DNA of 64,000 nt. Source: Bacteroidota bacterium. Lineage in GTDB: Bacteria > Bacteroidota > Bacteroidia > Bacteroidales > Dysgonomonadaceae. The stretch covers positions 124,001 to 188,000 of the forward strand of contig JAFADY010000063.1 of NCBI GenBank assembly GCA_023424395.1, read 5' to 3'. Below, in pieces: positions 34,197-43,567 of the stretch (position 1 is the stretch's first letter; each line of letters begins with the position of its first letter). Position numbers and translations under genes: made by a program. The notes below the pieces were generated by a model that ran no database searches, was not told the origin of the DNA, and saw only the letters and a program-made list of their open reading frames with translations.

Positions 34197-35540
34197 ATGG
34201 ATGCAATTAAGTTAAGAATTAATGATGTTTATGATTTCGTTTCGGAACAGGAAATACTTGCATGGTCTGAAAGTGCAACTGTGAGCAATCAAGCTTTACA
34301 CGATGGCACATTGCTTGGAAACGAGTTTTTGGGTTGGGTAAATCTTCCATCTTCTTACACCGAAGAATTTATTAGAGACATTGAGGATGCATCGGTGGTG
34401 CTCCGGACGAATTGCGAGGTTGTTGTTGTTGTTGGAATAGGAGGCAGTTACTTAGGCGCAAGGGCAGTTATAGATGCATTATCGAACTCTTTTAATTGGC
34501 TCGAGGAAAAAAGAAAAGATCCGGTTATTTTATACGCCGGCAACAATATTGGAGAAGATTATCTGCACGAATTGCACGAATATCTCGAAGAGAAGCAATT
34601 CGGCATTATCAACATATCCAAATCGGGAACGACGACGGAACCTGCCATCGCTTTCAGAATCTTAAAAGATTTATTGATCAAAAAGGTCGGAGAAGAGGAA
34701 TCAAAAAAAAGGATCGTCGCCATTACCGATGCAGCAAAAGGCGCTTTGCGCACGCTGGCTGATACGGAAGGTTACAAAACTTTTGTAATTCCCGATAACG
34801 TAGGTGGACGATACTCCGTACTTACTCCGGTGGGACTTTTGCCTATCGCGGTTGCAGGGCTGAATATTCGCAAACTGTTGAAAGGCGCAAACGATATTGA
34901 GGAAGCAACAGGAAAGAAAACGCCATACGAATTGAACCTGCCCGCCGTATATGCGGCTGTGAGGAATCAACTATACAGAAAAGGCAAAAAGATTGAAATA
35001 TTGGTGAATTACAATCCCAAATTGCATTATTTTGCCGAGTGGTGGAAACAGCTTTTCGGTGAGAGTGAGGGCAAGGAAGGTAAAGGTATTTTTCCTGCAG
35101 CAGTAGATTTTACAACAGACCTTCACTCCATGGGACAATGGATTCAAGAAGGCGAAAGAACCATTTTCGAAACTGTTTTATCCGTAAAAGAAACCAATGA
35201 GAAAATGGAAATCCCTCATGATGAAAGGGATTTAGACGGATTGAACTTTTTAGAGGGGAAACGAGTGGACGAAGTCAATAAAATGGCAGAACTCGGCACG
35301 CGCATCGCGCATGTAGATGGAGGAGTGCCTAACATTGTTATTGAGATACCGAAACTTTCGGAATATTATATCGGACAACTGATCTATTTCTTCGAAAAAG
35401 CCTGTGGTATAAGTGGTTATATTCTCGGTGTCAATCCGTTTGATCAACCCGGTGTAGAAGCTTACAAAAAGAACATGTTCGCTTTGTTGGAAAAACCCGG
35501 TTACGAAGAGGCAACGAAAGCAATAAAAGCAAGATTGTAA
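34197..35540 (+). CDS. pgi: Glucose-6-phosphate isomerase
   Basis: Interconverts glucose-6-phosphate and fructose-6-phosphate. The 447-residue length is that of the short bacterial type found in Bacteroidota and Firmicutes. Seen are the phosphate-binding [13 protein letters not shown] (about 80-92), [12 protein letters not shown] (about 138-149), the signature region [16 protein letters not shown] and the C-terminal [14 protein letters not shown] with the catalytic lysine. It ends the lysS-gpsA-pgi run and is followed by a strong terminator hairpin. Confidence 0.96.
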   Translation: MDAIKLRINDVYDFVSEQEILAWSESATVSNQALHDGTLLGNEFLGWVNLPSSYTEEFIRDIEDASVVLRTNCEVVVVVGIGGSYLGARAVIDALSNSFNWLEEKRKDPVILYAGNNIGEDYLHELHEYLEEKQFGIINISKSGTTTEPAIAFRILKDLLIKKVGEEESKKRIVAITDAAKGALRTLADTEGYKTFVIPDNVGGRYSVLTPVGLLPIAVAGLNIRKLLKGANDIEEATGKKTPYELNLPAVYAAVRNQLYRKGKKIEILVNYNPKLHYFAEWWKQLFGESEGKEGKGIFPAAVDFTTDLHSMGQWIQEGERTIFETVLSVKETNEKMEIPHDERDLDGLNFLEGKRVDEVNKMAELGTRIAHVDGGVPNIVIEIPKLSEYYIGQLIYFFEKACGISGYILGVNPFDQPGVEAYKKNMFALLEKPGYEEATKAIKARL

Positions 35541-35555
35541 TTTAATAAAATATAT

Positions 35556-35590
35556 AACCACATGACCGCTTAACGGCGGTCTTGTGGTTT
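35556..35590 (+). terminator. Rho-independent terminator after pgi
   Basis: AACCACATGACCGC ... GCGGTCTTGTGGTT forms a 13-14 base stem with one mismatch and a short loop, followed by TTT. It starts 16 bases after the pgi stop and ends just before the next gene. Confidence 0.8.
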
Positions 35591-35598
35591 TATGCTTA

Positions 35599-36342
35599 AT
35601 GACGGAAATATTTGAAGAATATCTGAAAAAAAACGGCCATAAGCGCTTTGACTTGAAAGCCATACTTTTCGATATGGACGGCGTACTCTACGACTCGATG
35701 CCCGCGCACGCGAAATCGTGGCAGCAAACCATGGAAGAATTTGGTTTTAAAAACACCGAGCTCTCAGAATTTTATCTACACGAAGGGCGAACAGGAAATT
35801 CTACCATTGATATTATTTTCGAACGTGAACTTGGGCGGAAAGCCACGAAGGGAGAAATTAAAAAGATTTACGAACGCAAAACCGAACTTTTTTACAAGTA
35901 TAATTCCGGTGACATCATTTCCGGAGCAAAGGAAGTTTTGGAAATGGCTAAATCCGTTGGTTTGAAACCCGTACTCGTAACGGGTTCGGGACAACCCTCG
36001 TTGCTTGATAAGCTTGATACACACTTCCCCTATATTTTTACGCCCGAAACCATGGTAACCGCTTTCGATGTTGAAATTGGGAAACCACACCCCGAGCCAT
36101 TTTTAATGGGTTTAAAAAAAGGCGGAAATTTGAAATCAAACGAGGCAATTGTAATCGAGAACGCGCCTTTGGGAACGGAATCGGCGCACAAAGCGGGAAT
36201 TTTTGTGATTGCCGTGAACACCGGGCCTTTATCGGATGATGTTTTGAAAACAGCCGGAGCAAATATAGTGTTAAAATCGATGTCTGAATTACAAAATAAA
36301 TTTTCCGAAATCCTTGATATTATTCACACTTTAACCATATAA
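35599..36342 (+). CDS. HAD-superfamily hydrolase, beta-phosphoglucomutase-like
   Basis: A 247-residue HAD protein with start ATG at 35599. An upstream in-frame GTG at 35584 lies inside the pgi terminator and is rejected. Motif I is LFDMDGVLYDSMP, motif II VTGSG, a lysine occurs in IGKPHPEPF, and motif IV is VIENAPLGTESAHKAG. The cap is the helical type of beta-phosphoglucomutase and sugar-phosphatase relatives. The substrate is unassigned; the location next to pgi is compatible with sugar-phosphate metabolism. It ends two bases before the transglutaminase lipoprotein gene. Confidence 0.85.
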   Translation: MTEIFEEYLKKNGHKRFDLKAILFDMDGVLYDSMPAHAKSWQQTMEEFGFKNTELSEFYLHEGRTGNSTIDIIFERELGRKATKGEIKKIYERKTELFYKYNSGDIISGAKEVLEMAKSVGLKPVLVTGSGQPSLLDKLDTHFPYIFTPETMVTAFDVEIGKPHPEPFLMGLKKGGNLKSNEAIVIENAPLGTESAHKAGIFVIAVNTGPLSDDVLKTAGANIVLKSMSELQNKFSEILDIIHTLTI

Positions 36343-36344
36343 CA

Positions 36345-37766
36345 ATGAAAAATTTCCTGCTGATGCTTACCGTTATTTTCATCGGTTGCGTTTCGCAACC
36401 GAAAGGCGACAGCCTGTCTAAATCAATCGTCGAAGGCGAATTTACCGCCGCTTCGCAAACAATTGATTCGTTGCTGAATGATGAAAATCTGACTGAGAGT
36501 GAACGCCGTTCGTTGATGTTTACTCAGGATTCGTTGCATCGTGTTTCGATCGATTTTAACAGAACGCGAGAAGACATCGTAAAATGGGTCGAGGAACGAC
36601 ACGGCTTTACGCCAACAGAAGAACAACTCTCTGAATGGGAATCATCCAAAGCATTGGAATATAGAATTATTGATGGAGAAAAGCGTTATTTTCGTAACGC
36701 TGCTCCCAACATTTTCCGCATCGATTCAAAGGCGCGGGCATTGACGAAAGTAGCTCCAACAACCGATACGCCACGCGATTTCCTCCTCATAGACGCGCTC
36801 AACAACACGACGTCAACAGATATTGCCGGAAAATCTTTGTTGCCGAAGAAACGCATGCACGTTGTTTATACACTCACAGTGGATGCTAACGTCGTTCCGG
36901 CAGGCGAATTGCTGAAGGTTTGGCTGCCTTACCCGCGTGCGGATGTTCCAAGACAGTCCGATATTAAATTCATTCGCGCATCGCAACCCGATTTTACCTT
37001 TTCGGAAGACAAAACCGAACACACTTCCGTTTATATGGAAAAACGTGCCGAACAAGATAAACCTACTGTGTTTCAGATTGAATACGAATTTGCTTCGCAA
37101 GGAGAATATTTCGATCTCACAAAGTCGGATATTCAATCCTACAACACCAATTCTTCCGAATATAAAAAATACACATCGGAGCGCGCGCCTCATATTCAGT
37201 TTACTAACCAACTGAGATCACTTACCGACAGCGTTACGAGAAACGCGCAATCTTCTCTCGAAAATCTGCAAGCCATTTACCGATACATCGCGGGCAACTA
37301 CCCGTGGGCAAGCGCGTTGGAATACTCCACGATTGCTAACATTCCTGAATACGTCATCGAAAATCGCAAGGGCGACTGCGGACAAGTTGCGCTGCTGCTC
37401 ATCACGATGCTTCGGTACAAAGGCATCCCCACAAGATGGCAGAGCGGATGGATGGTGCATCCGGGCGAAGTGAATTTGCACGATTGGGCGGAAGTGTATT
37501 TCGAAGGCGTAGGCTGGGTTCCCATCGATGTTTCGTTTGCTCGCGGCGGGGAGCTGAATCATCCTATCGGGCGGGAATTTTTCATGTCAGGTATCGATTC
37601 TTACCGCTTGTACGTAAATTCCGATTATTCGGGAGAGTTTTTTCCCGCGAAAAAATATCCGCGCAGCGAAACCGTCGATTTTCAGCGAGGCGAAGTAGAA
37701 TCGGAGCATTGGAATCTTTATTTCGACCAATGGGATTACGATATGGAAGTAACTTATTTGAATTAG
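36345..37766 (+). CDS. Transglutaminase-like domain lipoprotein
   Basis: A 473-residue lipoprotein with signal ending FIGC (residue 15). The N-terminal half is a beta-rich region preceding the catalytic domain. The transglutaminase/protease-like core lies about 310-420: NRKGDCGQVALLL holds the catalytic Cys, NLHDWAEVYFEGVGWVPIDVS the His and Asp. Such proteins in Bacteroidota are surface or periplasmic peptidases or transpeptidases acting on peptides or cell-wall material; the substrate is not evident. It is tightly packed behind the HAD gene. Confidence 0.88.
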   Translation: MKNFLLMLTVIFIGCVSQPKGDSLSKSIVEGEFTAASQTIDSLLNDENLTESERRSLMFTQDSLHRVSIDFNRTREDIVKWVEERHGFTPTEEQLSEWESSKALEYRIIDGEKRYFRNAAPNIFRIDSKARALTKVAPTTDTPRDFLLIDALNNTTSTDIAGKSLLPKKRMHVVYTLTVDANVVPAGELLKVWLPYPRADVPRQSDIKFIRASQPDFTFSEDKTEHTSVYMEKRAEQDKPTVFQIEYEFASQGEYFDLTKSDIQSYNTNSSEYKKYTSERAPHIQFTNQLRSLTDSVTRNAQSSLENLQAIYRYIAGNYPWASALEYSTIANIPEYVIENRKGDCGQVALLLITMLRYKGIPTRWQSGWMVHPGEVNLHDWAEVYFEGVGWVPIDVSFARGGELNHPIGREFFMSGIDSYRLYVNSDYSGEFFPAKKYPRSETVDFQRGEVESEHWNLYFDQWDYDMEVTYLN

Positions 37767-37862
37767 CGATTTCTTATATCTTAAAAACTACCGTACGATT
37801 TCTTTCAGCATTACACGAAAATTTATAAATTTGTGGAAAATACAACAGCAAAATCGCAAAAT

Positions 37863-39785
37863 ATGGACATCAACGATTATGGATTTTTCCGTGTGGCAGC
37901 CGCTTCTCCAAAAAACAAGGTGGCTGATTGCGACTACAATTTGTCTGAAATAAAAAAAATGATCGAACAAGCCGAAACGCAAAAGGTGCAGGTGATTTGC
38001 TTCCCCGAGCTTTGCTTGACCGCCTATACGTGTGGAGATCTTTTTTTTCAATCTGTTTTGTTGCAAAAAGCGTTGGATTCTTTGCAGGAGTTGGGCGAAT
38101 TTATGAAAAAAACGGCGTCAATTATTGTCATCGTGGGGCTGCCCATACAAATCGGTTCGAGCTTATATAACACAGCCGCCGTTGTTTCTCACGAAGGAAT
38201 TCTTGGCTTTGTGCCCAAAAAAAACATCCCGAATAACAACGAGTTCTATGAAAAAAGATGGTTTGCGGGCAGCGACACTTTAGAGAATTGTTTCGTAGAA
38301 ATTCAAGGTGAAAATATTCCTGTTTTTGCGGAAAACGCTGTTTTTAAAACGCGTTTTGCTTCTTTTGGAATTGAAATTTGCGAAGATCTGTGGATGCCCG
38401 AGCCCCCCTCTTCGCAACTTGCCGTGCAAGGTGCAGAGATAATTTTCAATCTTTCGGCAAGCAACGAATTGGTCGGGAAACATAATTATCGCAAATCGTT
38501 GGTATTGCAACAAGCGGGGAGATGCAATGCCGCTTATGTGTACGCATCGAGTGGAGTTGGAGAATCCACTACCGATCTCGTTTTTTCCGGTGCGACTTTT
38601 ATTGCCGAAAATGCATCGATGCTTGCCGAAGGCAAGCGATTTTCGCAAGAAAATGAGGTGATAATTGCAGACGTGGATATTCTCGCGCTCAGGAACGATC
38701 GGGTGAAAAACACAAATTACCTTTTTAAGGAAACGGTTTTTTATTCAGAGATATATTGTGACTTAGAGCCGATTAAGGATTCAAAATTATACCGAACGCT
38801 GAATCCTCATCCGTTTATTCCTGCCAAGGAACTTGCAGATTCAAGTTTAAACGAAGTGTTTCAAATTCAAACACATGGATTGGCTAAAAGATTGAAACAT
38901 ACCGGAATAACCCACATAACTATTGGCGTTTCGGGAGGGTTGGATTCTACGTTGGCTTTATTGGTTGCGGTGAAAACTTTCGATTTACTGAAACTGCCAC
39001 GTGAAAATATTTACGGAATTACCATGCCTGGCTTTGGAACCACCGGCAGAACCTACAATAATGCAATGGAACTCATGAAATCGTTGGGTGTTACGGTAAA
39101 AGAAATTCCCATTTCTGATGCTGTTAACCAACATTTTAAAGATATTGAACATGATGCCGATGAACATAACGTAACGTATGAAAATTCTCAAGCGCGCGAG
39201 CGAACGCAAATTCTGATGGACTATGCCAATAAAATTAACGGATTGGTGGTAGGCACAGGCAATTTATCGGAACTCGCGCTTGGGTGGGCAACTTATAACG
39301 GCGATCATATGTCGATGTACGGAGTAAATTCAAGTGTGCCCAAAACGTTGGTCAAATCATTGGTTCGTTGGATCGCCGATTCGCAAATGGAAGAAAATCC
39401 GAAGAAAATATTACATGATGTATTGGATACGCCGTTTAGCCCGGAACTTCTTCCCGCCAACAAAGAAGGAAAGATAGCCCAAATAACCGAAAATTATGTT
39501 GGCCCTTACGAGTTGCACGATTTCTTTTTATACAGAATGCTTCGCTATAACGATACTCCCAAACGAATTCTCTTTTTGGCTCAAAAAGCTTTTGAAGAAA
39601 CTTATTCGGGAGCGGAAGTTTTGAAATGGTTGAAAGTTTTTTACAAGCGCTTTTTCTCACAACAATTCAAGCGATCTTGCATGCCCGATGGCCCAAAAGT
39701 GGGTTCTATTAATCTTTCTCCGCGAGGAGATTGGCGTATGCCAAGTGATGCTGTGGTGAAAGTTTGGTTGGATGATATTGGGTAG
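37863..39785 (+). CDS. nadE: Glutamine-hydrolysing NAD+ synthetase
   Basis: Amidates nicotinic acid adenine dinucleotide using ammonia from glutamine. The nitrilase-type glutaminase domain (N-terminal ~270 residues) has the catalytic Glu in CFPELCLTAYTCGD and Cys in GIEICEDLW. The synthetase domain has the P-loop GVSGGLDSTLALL and VGTGNLSELALGWATYNGDHM. I prefer the ATG at 37863 (MDINDYGFFRVAAAS); the frame extends 10 codons further to an alternative start. About 640 residues, typical of the two-domain form. pncA, another NAD-pathway gene, lies 20 kb away in this window. Confidence 0.95.
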   Translation: MDINDYGFFRVAAASPKNKVADCDYNLSEIKKMIEQAETQKVQVICFPELCLTAYTCGDLFFQSVLLQKALDSLQELGEFMKKTASIIVIVGLPIQIGSSLYNTAAVVSHEGILGFVPKKNIPNNNEFYEKRWFAGSDTLENCFVEIQGENIPVFAENAVFKTRFASFGIEICEDLWMPEPPSSQLAVQGAEIIFNLSASNELVGKHNYRKSLVLQQAGRCNAAYVYASSGVGESTTDLVFSGATFIAENASMLAEGKRFSQENEVIIADVDILALRNDRVKNTNYLFKETVFYSEIYCDLEPIKDSKLYRTLNPHPFIPAKELADSSLNEVFQIQTHGLAKRLKHTGITHITIGVSGGLDSTLALLVAVKTFDLLKLPRENIYGITMPGFGTTGRTYNNAMELMKSLGVTVKEIPISDAVNQHFKDIEHDADEHNVTYENSQARERTQILMDYANKINGLVVGTGNLSELALGWATYNGDHMSMYGVNSSVPKTLVKSLVRWIADSQMEENPKKILHDVLDTPFSPELLPANKEGKIAQITENYVGPYELHDFFLYRMLRYNDTPKRILFLAQKAFEETYSGAEVLKWLKVFYKRFFSQQFKRSCMPDGPKVGSINLSPRGDWRMPSDAVVKVWLDDIG

Positions 39786-39891
39786 TTATGAGTTTTGAGT
39801 TGGGCGTGTAATTGATGGGAAGAACAAAGATTAAAGAGCCAGAGCCAAGACAGATTAATAGACACATAGACTCTAAGGATTTGATGTTAAG

Positions 39892-40359
39892 ATGTTTATA
39901 AAGCAAGAAGAATTATCTTCCACTATATTAATCGAAGTACCCTCCCTCTCTTGTGGAGAGGGCTGGGGAGAGGTCGAATTTCAAAACTTGACATCACAAA
40001 TTGCGACATCAAGTTGGGGTGGTGTACGCAAGCTACCGTATGCCTTCACAGAGCAAGGAGTTGCCATGCTCTCAGGACTTCTTAACAGCGATGTTGCTAT
40101 TGCCGCAAACATAAGTATAATGCGGGCATTTGTTATTGCCCGAAATATTCTGGCCAATACCTCTGTCGGTAAAGTTTCCAATCTTCAAAAAGAAATAAAA
40201 GAATTAAAAGAATACATTGAAGATGTTTTTTCGAATTATAATGATATAAATGAAGATTCGCGAATACAACTCGAACTGATAAATCAATCATTAGCAGAAC
40301 TACAAATACAAAAAGACGATATTCACAAAATTCGAAGACCTATTGGCTATGTGCAGTAG
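39892..40359 (+). pseudogene. ORF6N-domain (phage antirepressor-like) protein, 5'-truncated
   Basis: From EFQNLTSQIATSSWGG onward the product matches the second half of ORF6N proteins (PYAFTEQGVAMLSGLLNS, then a coiled-coil tail LQKEIKELKEYIEDV). The usual N-terminal ORF6N portion is missing. The first ~28 codons instead run through a GC-rich palindromic repeat (CCCTCCCTCTCTTG-TGGAGAGGGCTGGGG). The repeat insertion or associated deletion has replaced the N-terminus, so I treat it as a remnant. A short product could still be translated from ATG 39892. Confidence 0.7.
39940..39978. repeat. Short GC-rich palindromic repeat at the truncated ORF6N N-terminus
   Basis: CCCTCCCTCTCTTGTGGAGAGG and GCTGGGGAGAGG (given in parts, each under 23 bases: CCCTCCCTCTC, TTGTGGAGAGG, GCTGGGGAGAGG) form the C/T-run and G/A-run halves of the family hairpin. 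It is read in frame as coding. Confidence 0.65.
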
Positions 40360-40391
40360 GGAAAAAAATACGCAAACATCACGTTCAAATT

Positions 40392-41813
40392 ATGCAAGAA
40401 CTCATTAAATTATTTAAAGAATATACAGGGAAATCGAATCCTGAATTAGAAGTTTTGCCTTCTTCGGGCTCAAACAGAAGATATTATCGATTAAGAAAAG
40501 ACGACGTGTCAGTCATTGGTGTTCACGGACAATCGAGAGACGAAAATCATGCCTTTATCGAATTGTCCAAGCATTTTAAAAAACAAAATCTCAATATACC
40601 TGAAGTTTTCGCCGCATCAGACGATGAGATGTTTTATATTCAACAAGACCTCGGGGATAGTGTTTTGTTCGATGCCATAAAGGCTGGCAGGTTGAGTGGC
40701 GTTTTTAGCCCTGAAGAGAAAAATTTATTAAAGAAAACCATTACCGCACTCGCCGATTTCCAGGTGAAAGGAGCAGACGGACTTAACTTCGATGTTTGTT
40801 ATCCGCAACCCGAATTTAATAGCCGCTCCGTAAAATGGGATTTGAATTACTTTAAATACAATTTTCTGAAAACTACCGAAATGGAATTTCAGGAAGATTT
40901 ACTTGAAAACGATTTCGAGAAATTGGAGCGAGACTTGCTGCAAGATTGTTGTGAAACGTTTATGTATCGCGATTTTCAATCGAGAAATGTGATGCTTGTG
41001 GATGGTGAACCGTATTTCATCGACTATCAAGGGGGACGTAAAGGCCCTGTTTATTACGATGTGGCTTCATTTCTTTGGCAAGCAAAGGCCAATTATCCGC
41101 ACGATTTGCGCGATGAATTAATTTTAAGCTACATTGAATCCTACAAGAAACACACCGAAGTAGACCAGGCGACTTTTTTAAAGAAGTTGAGACTTTTCGT
41201 GCTTTTCCGCACTTTACAGGTGTTGGGCGCTTATGGTTTTAGGGGATATTTTGAGAAAAAACCGCATTTTATCCAGAGTATTCCGTTCGCGTTGAACAAC
41301 TTAAAAGAATTGCTCAAGGACGGGTTTGACGAATATCCTTATTTGAGTAAAATGTTATTGGAAATGACCGCTCTCAAGCAATTCGCCGATTCGCAAAAGA
41401 GGGAGCTTGAGGTTAGGGTTTTCAGTTTTGCTTACAAGAAAGGCATTCCGAATGATACATCGGGAAACGGCGGAGGATATGTTTTCGATTGCCGGGCAAT
41501 CAATAATCCCGGAAAATACGAGCGGTACAATCAATATAACGGATTGGATGAAACGGTAATTAAATTTTTGGAAGATGACGGGGAAATGGTCAATTATTTA
41601 GATAATATTTTTCCTTTGGTCGATAATCACGTGAAAAGATATATGGAAAGAAATTTTACCAATTTGATGATTTCGTTCGGTTGCACCGGAGGGCAGCACC
41701 GTTCGGTTTATGCAGCACAAAAAGTAGCGGAGCATATTTCGAAAAAATTTGGGGTGAAAGTTTCTCTCGTTCATCGCGAGCAAAATATTGAGCAAGAATT
41801 TAAAAGCAGATAG
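40392..41813 (+). CDS. Aminoglycoside-phosphotransferase-type sugar kinase fused to RapZ C-terminal domain
   Basis: A 473-residue two-domain protein. Residues about 1-330 form an APH-fold kinase: YRDFQSRNVML (the HxDxxxxN catalytic loop with Tyr for His) and FIDYQGG (metal-binding Asp). Residues about 345-473 match the RapZ C-terminal domain: VRVFSFAYKKGIP, FDCRAINNPG and the SFGCTGGQHRSV signature. RapZ senses glucosamine-6-phosphate in enterobacteria; AmgK-type APH kinases phosphorylate MurNAc/GlcNAc. The next gene is a MurU-like nucleotidyltransferase, so a cell-wall sugar salvage role is inferred, with the RapZ domain as a possible ligand-binding control. Confidence 0.88.
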   Translation: MQELIKLFKEYTGKSNPELEVLPSSGSNRRYYRLRKDDVSVIGVHGQSRDENHAFIELSKHFKKQNLNIPEVFAASDDEMFYIQQDLGDSVLFDAIKAGRLSGVFSPEEKNLLKKTITALADFQVKGADGLNFDVCYPQPEFNSRSVKWDLNYFKYNFLKTTEMEFQEDLLENDFEKLERDLLQDCCETFMYRDFQSRNVMLVDGEPYFIDYQGGRKGPVYYDVASFLWQAKANYPHDLRDELILSYIESYKKHTEVDQATFLKKLRLFVLFRTLQVLGAYGFRGYFEKKPHFIQSIPFALNNLKELLKDGFDEYPYLSKMLLEMTALKQFADSQKRELEVRVFSFAYKKGIPNDTSGNGGGYVFDCRAINNPGKYERYNQYNGLDETVIKFLEDDGEMVNYLDNIFPLVDNHVKRYMERNFTNLMISFGCTGGQHRSVYAAQKVAEHISKKFGVKVSLVHREQNIEQEFKSR

Positions 41814-41845
41814 CCCCCTCTAACTCTCCCAAAGGGGGAAGAATA
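41812..41845. repeat. Short GC-rich palindromic repeat after the kinase-RapZ gene
   Basis: CCCCCTCTAACTCTCCC and AAAGGGGGAAGAA form a C-run/G-run hairpin right at the stop codon of the kinase-RapZ gene. Confidence 0.65.
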
Positions 41846-41860
41846 GAAGTGTGATATATA

Positions 41861-42661
41861 ATGAAAGCTACGCAAAGCCCCATAAACTCAGTTTCGCCAA
41901 GTCACTCTCCGCGGGGTGAGGATTCAGGGAGAGGCTTGAAAGCAATGATCTTCGCCGCCGGGCTCGGTACTCGACTCAAGCCTATTACCGATAAAATGCC
42001 AAAAGCCTTGGTTAAAATTTCAGGAAAACCGCTGTTGTGGCACACCATTCAAAAGTTGAAAACAGCAGGTTTTGACGAAATCATCATCAACGTACATCAT
42101 TTTGCCGATCAGATAATCGATTATGTGAAAAGCAACAATAACTTCGATATTCGTATTGAATTCTCCGATGAGCGAGACATGTTGCTCGACACCGGAGGTG
42201 GTATTAAAAAAGCAGCTTGGTTTTTCAATGGTCAACCGTTTCTCGTTCATAATGTGGATATTATATCCAATGTAGACTTAAAAGTACTTTACGATGATCA
42301 CCTAAACAATAATCCATTAGCCACGCTTGTTGTGAGCGAAAGAGAAACTTCTCGATATTTACTTTTCGATGAAAATCTGAATCTGAAAGGTTGGACAAAC
42401 ACACAATCGGGAGAAATAAAATCACCGATTGAAAATTTTCAACCGGAAAAATACAACAAACTTGCGTTTTCGGGAATTCAAGTTTTAGATCCGGTTATTT
42501 TTTCCTACATGAAAAACTTTCCCGATAAGTTCTCGGTTATCGATTTTTATTTGTCGGTTTGCGACAGAGAGAACATTTGGGCATTTATTCCTAATGACCT
42601 GAAAATTATAGATGTAGGAAAGATTGATTCGATAAGAGAGGCAGAGAAATTTTTTACGTAG
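41861..42661 (+). CDS. Sugar-1-phosphate nucleotidyltransferase (MurU-like)
   Basis: Transfers a nucleotide to a sugar 1-phosphate. The signature MIFAAGLGTRLKPITDKMPKALV and the DTGGGIKKA segment are typical of NTP-transferase family proteins. The native product probably begins MKAMIFAAG. Here the first 28 codons (to the Met at 41945) derive from an inserted GC-rich repeat bordered by a TGAAAGC duplication, and the insertion keeps the frame. Translation from either 41861 or 41945 would give a full catalytic domain. Pairing with the upstream APH-type kinase recalls AmgK/MurU, which make UDP-MurNAc from recycled MurNAc. Confidence in the exact sugar is low. Confidence 0.85.
   Translation: MKATQSPINSVSPSHSPRGEDSGRGLKAMIFAAGLGTRLKPITDKMPKALVKISGKPLLWHTIQKLKTAGFDEIIINVHHFADQIIDYVKSNNNFDIRIEFSDERDMLLDTGGGIKKAAWFFNGQPFLVHNVDIISNVDLKVLYDDHLNNNPLATLVVSERETSRYLLFDENLNLKGWTNTQSGEIKSPIENFQPEKYNKLAFSGIQVLDPVIFSYMKNFPDKFSVIDFYLSVCDRENIWAFIPNDLKIIDVGKIDSIREAEKFFT
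41862..41943. repeat. Repeat insertion with 7-base target duplication at the nucleotidyltransferase start
   Basis: TGAAAGC occurs at 41862-41868 and again at 41937-41943. The 68 bases between contain CGCCAAGTCACTCTCC-GCGGGGTGAGG-GGGAGAGG, a hairpin-forming GC-rich block. Removing one copy of TGAAAGC plus the insert restores ATGAAAGCAATGATC (MKAMIFAAG). Confidence 0.75.
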
Positions 42662-42890
42662 TGATCAGGCCGATGGTTTTGCTTCGCGCCAGCATGCAGG
42701 CTCCAATAATTCCTGCTTTCTCTCCTAATTTTGACATTTTCAAAGAGGTATCGCTGCTAACTAAATTTAAAGAGTATTTTTTAATGGAACTTTGTAGGGG
42801 AAGAAATAAATAATCACCTGCCTGTGCCATGATCCCGCCGATAACTACCAACTCGGGGTTGAAAATATTGATCAGTCCGGACCAAGTCAT
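42654..42890 (-). pseudogene. ROK-family (glucokinase/NagC-like) C-terminal fragment
   Basis: Seventy-eight codons encoding the last part of a ROK protein: NPELVVIGGIMAQAGDYLF, then LGEKAGIIGACMLARSK. The N-terminal ATP-binding and zinc regions are absent. The frame breaks off near 42890, where an unrelated plus-strand coding remnant begins. It overlaps the end of the nucleotidyltransferase gene by eight bases. It is a deletion or recombination remnant, not a small ROK protein. Confidence 0.75.
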
Positions 42891-43412
42891 TGGGCAAGTT
42901 GGGCCGCAAACTTGACTACTCCGGGTAAATATAATTTAGACTTAACTTATCAGAGTACAGCACAAGGACAAGTAACAGTTTCATTTGTAAGTATGAAAAC
43001 TAATACAACTGTAAAAACTTTACCTGTATTGGCTTATTCAGCCAACGCTACAATGAGTAAAGTAAATCTTGGTCAGATAGATATTTCTGATGTACCGGCA
43101 GGCTACTACATGGTTGTTCTAAAAAATTCTGCAACAGATTCTAACCTAAAAGTACAAAAGATGGAATTAGTAAACACGGCTACATCTGTAAATGAAAATA
43201 AATTTTCAGAAGAAATATCTGTGAAAATGAGTAGTAACCTTGTAGAAGTAACGACACCAAATAATGCAGAAATAAATCTTTATAATATTTCAGGTTCACT
43301 TATTTTCAATTCATTTACAAACCACGCAAATATTTCGGTAAACAAAGGAGTTTATTTGCTAAACGTATATATGGATGGAAAAATTAATTCTAAAAAAATA
43401 GTTGTTCTTTAA
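42885..43412 (+). pseudogene. C-terminal fragment of a secreted protein with T9SS sorting tail
   Basis: Starting mid-frame at the junction (HWASWAANLTTPGKYNLDLTY) this encodes a beta-sandwich like those at the C-terminus of secreted glycosidases such as alpha-L-fucosidases. It ends with a type-A type IX secretion sorting domain (INLYNISGSLIF ... ISVNKGVYLLNVYMDGK ... KKIVVL). Its own signal peptide and catalytic part are missing, so it cannot be exported. A terminator hairpin follows. It shows that the organism has, or had, a T9SS. Confidence 0.75.
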
Positions 43413-43506
43413 TCTCTAGTAGATTTTTTCTTTCACTTCATATAAGGCAAAATTTCTCAAAGAAATGAGATCTTAACTCACCACAATTGTTTCACTAACG
43501 ATAATA

Positions 43507-43535
43507 AAGGTTTTACACTTGACGTGTAAAACCTT
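43507..43535. terminator. Rho-independent terminator after the T9SS-protein remnant
   Basis: AAGGTTTTACAC (43507-43518), loop TTGAC, GTGTAAAACCTT (43524-43535): a perfect 12-base stem flanked by A/T-rich sequence. Confidence 0.75.
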
Positions 43536-43567
43536 ATTATTAATTGTTACAGTTAAAATTGGATTTT

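Noticed and set aside
35584..35598. GTG start for the HAD gene after pgi
   Set aside because: The GTG lies in the pgi terminator stem; ATG 35599 begins just before the motif I region.
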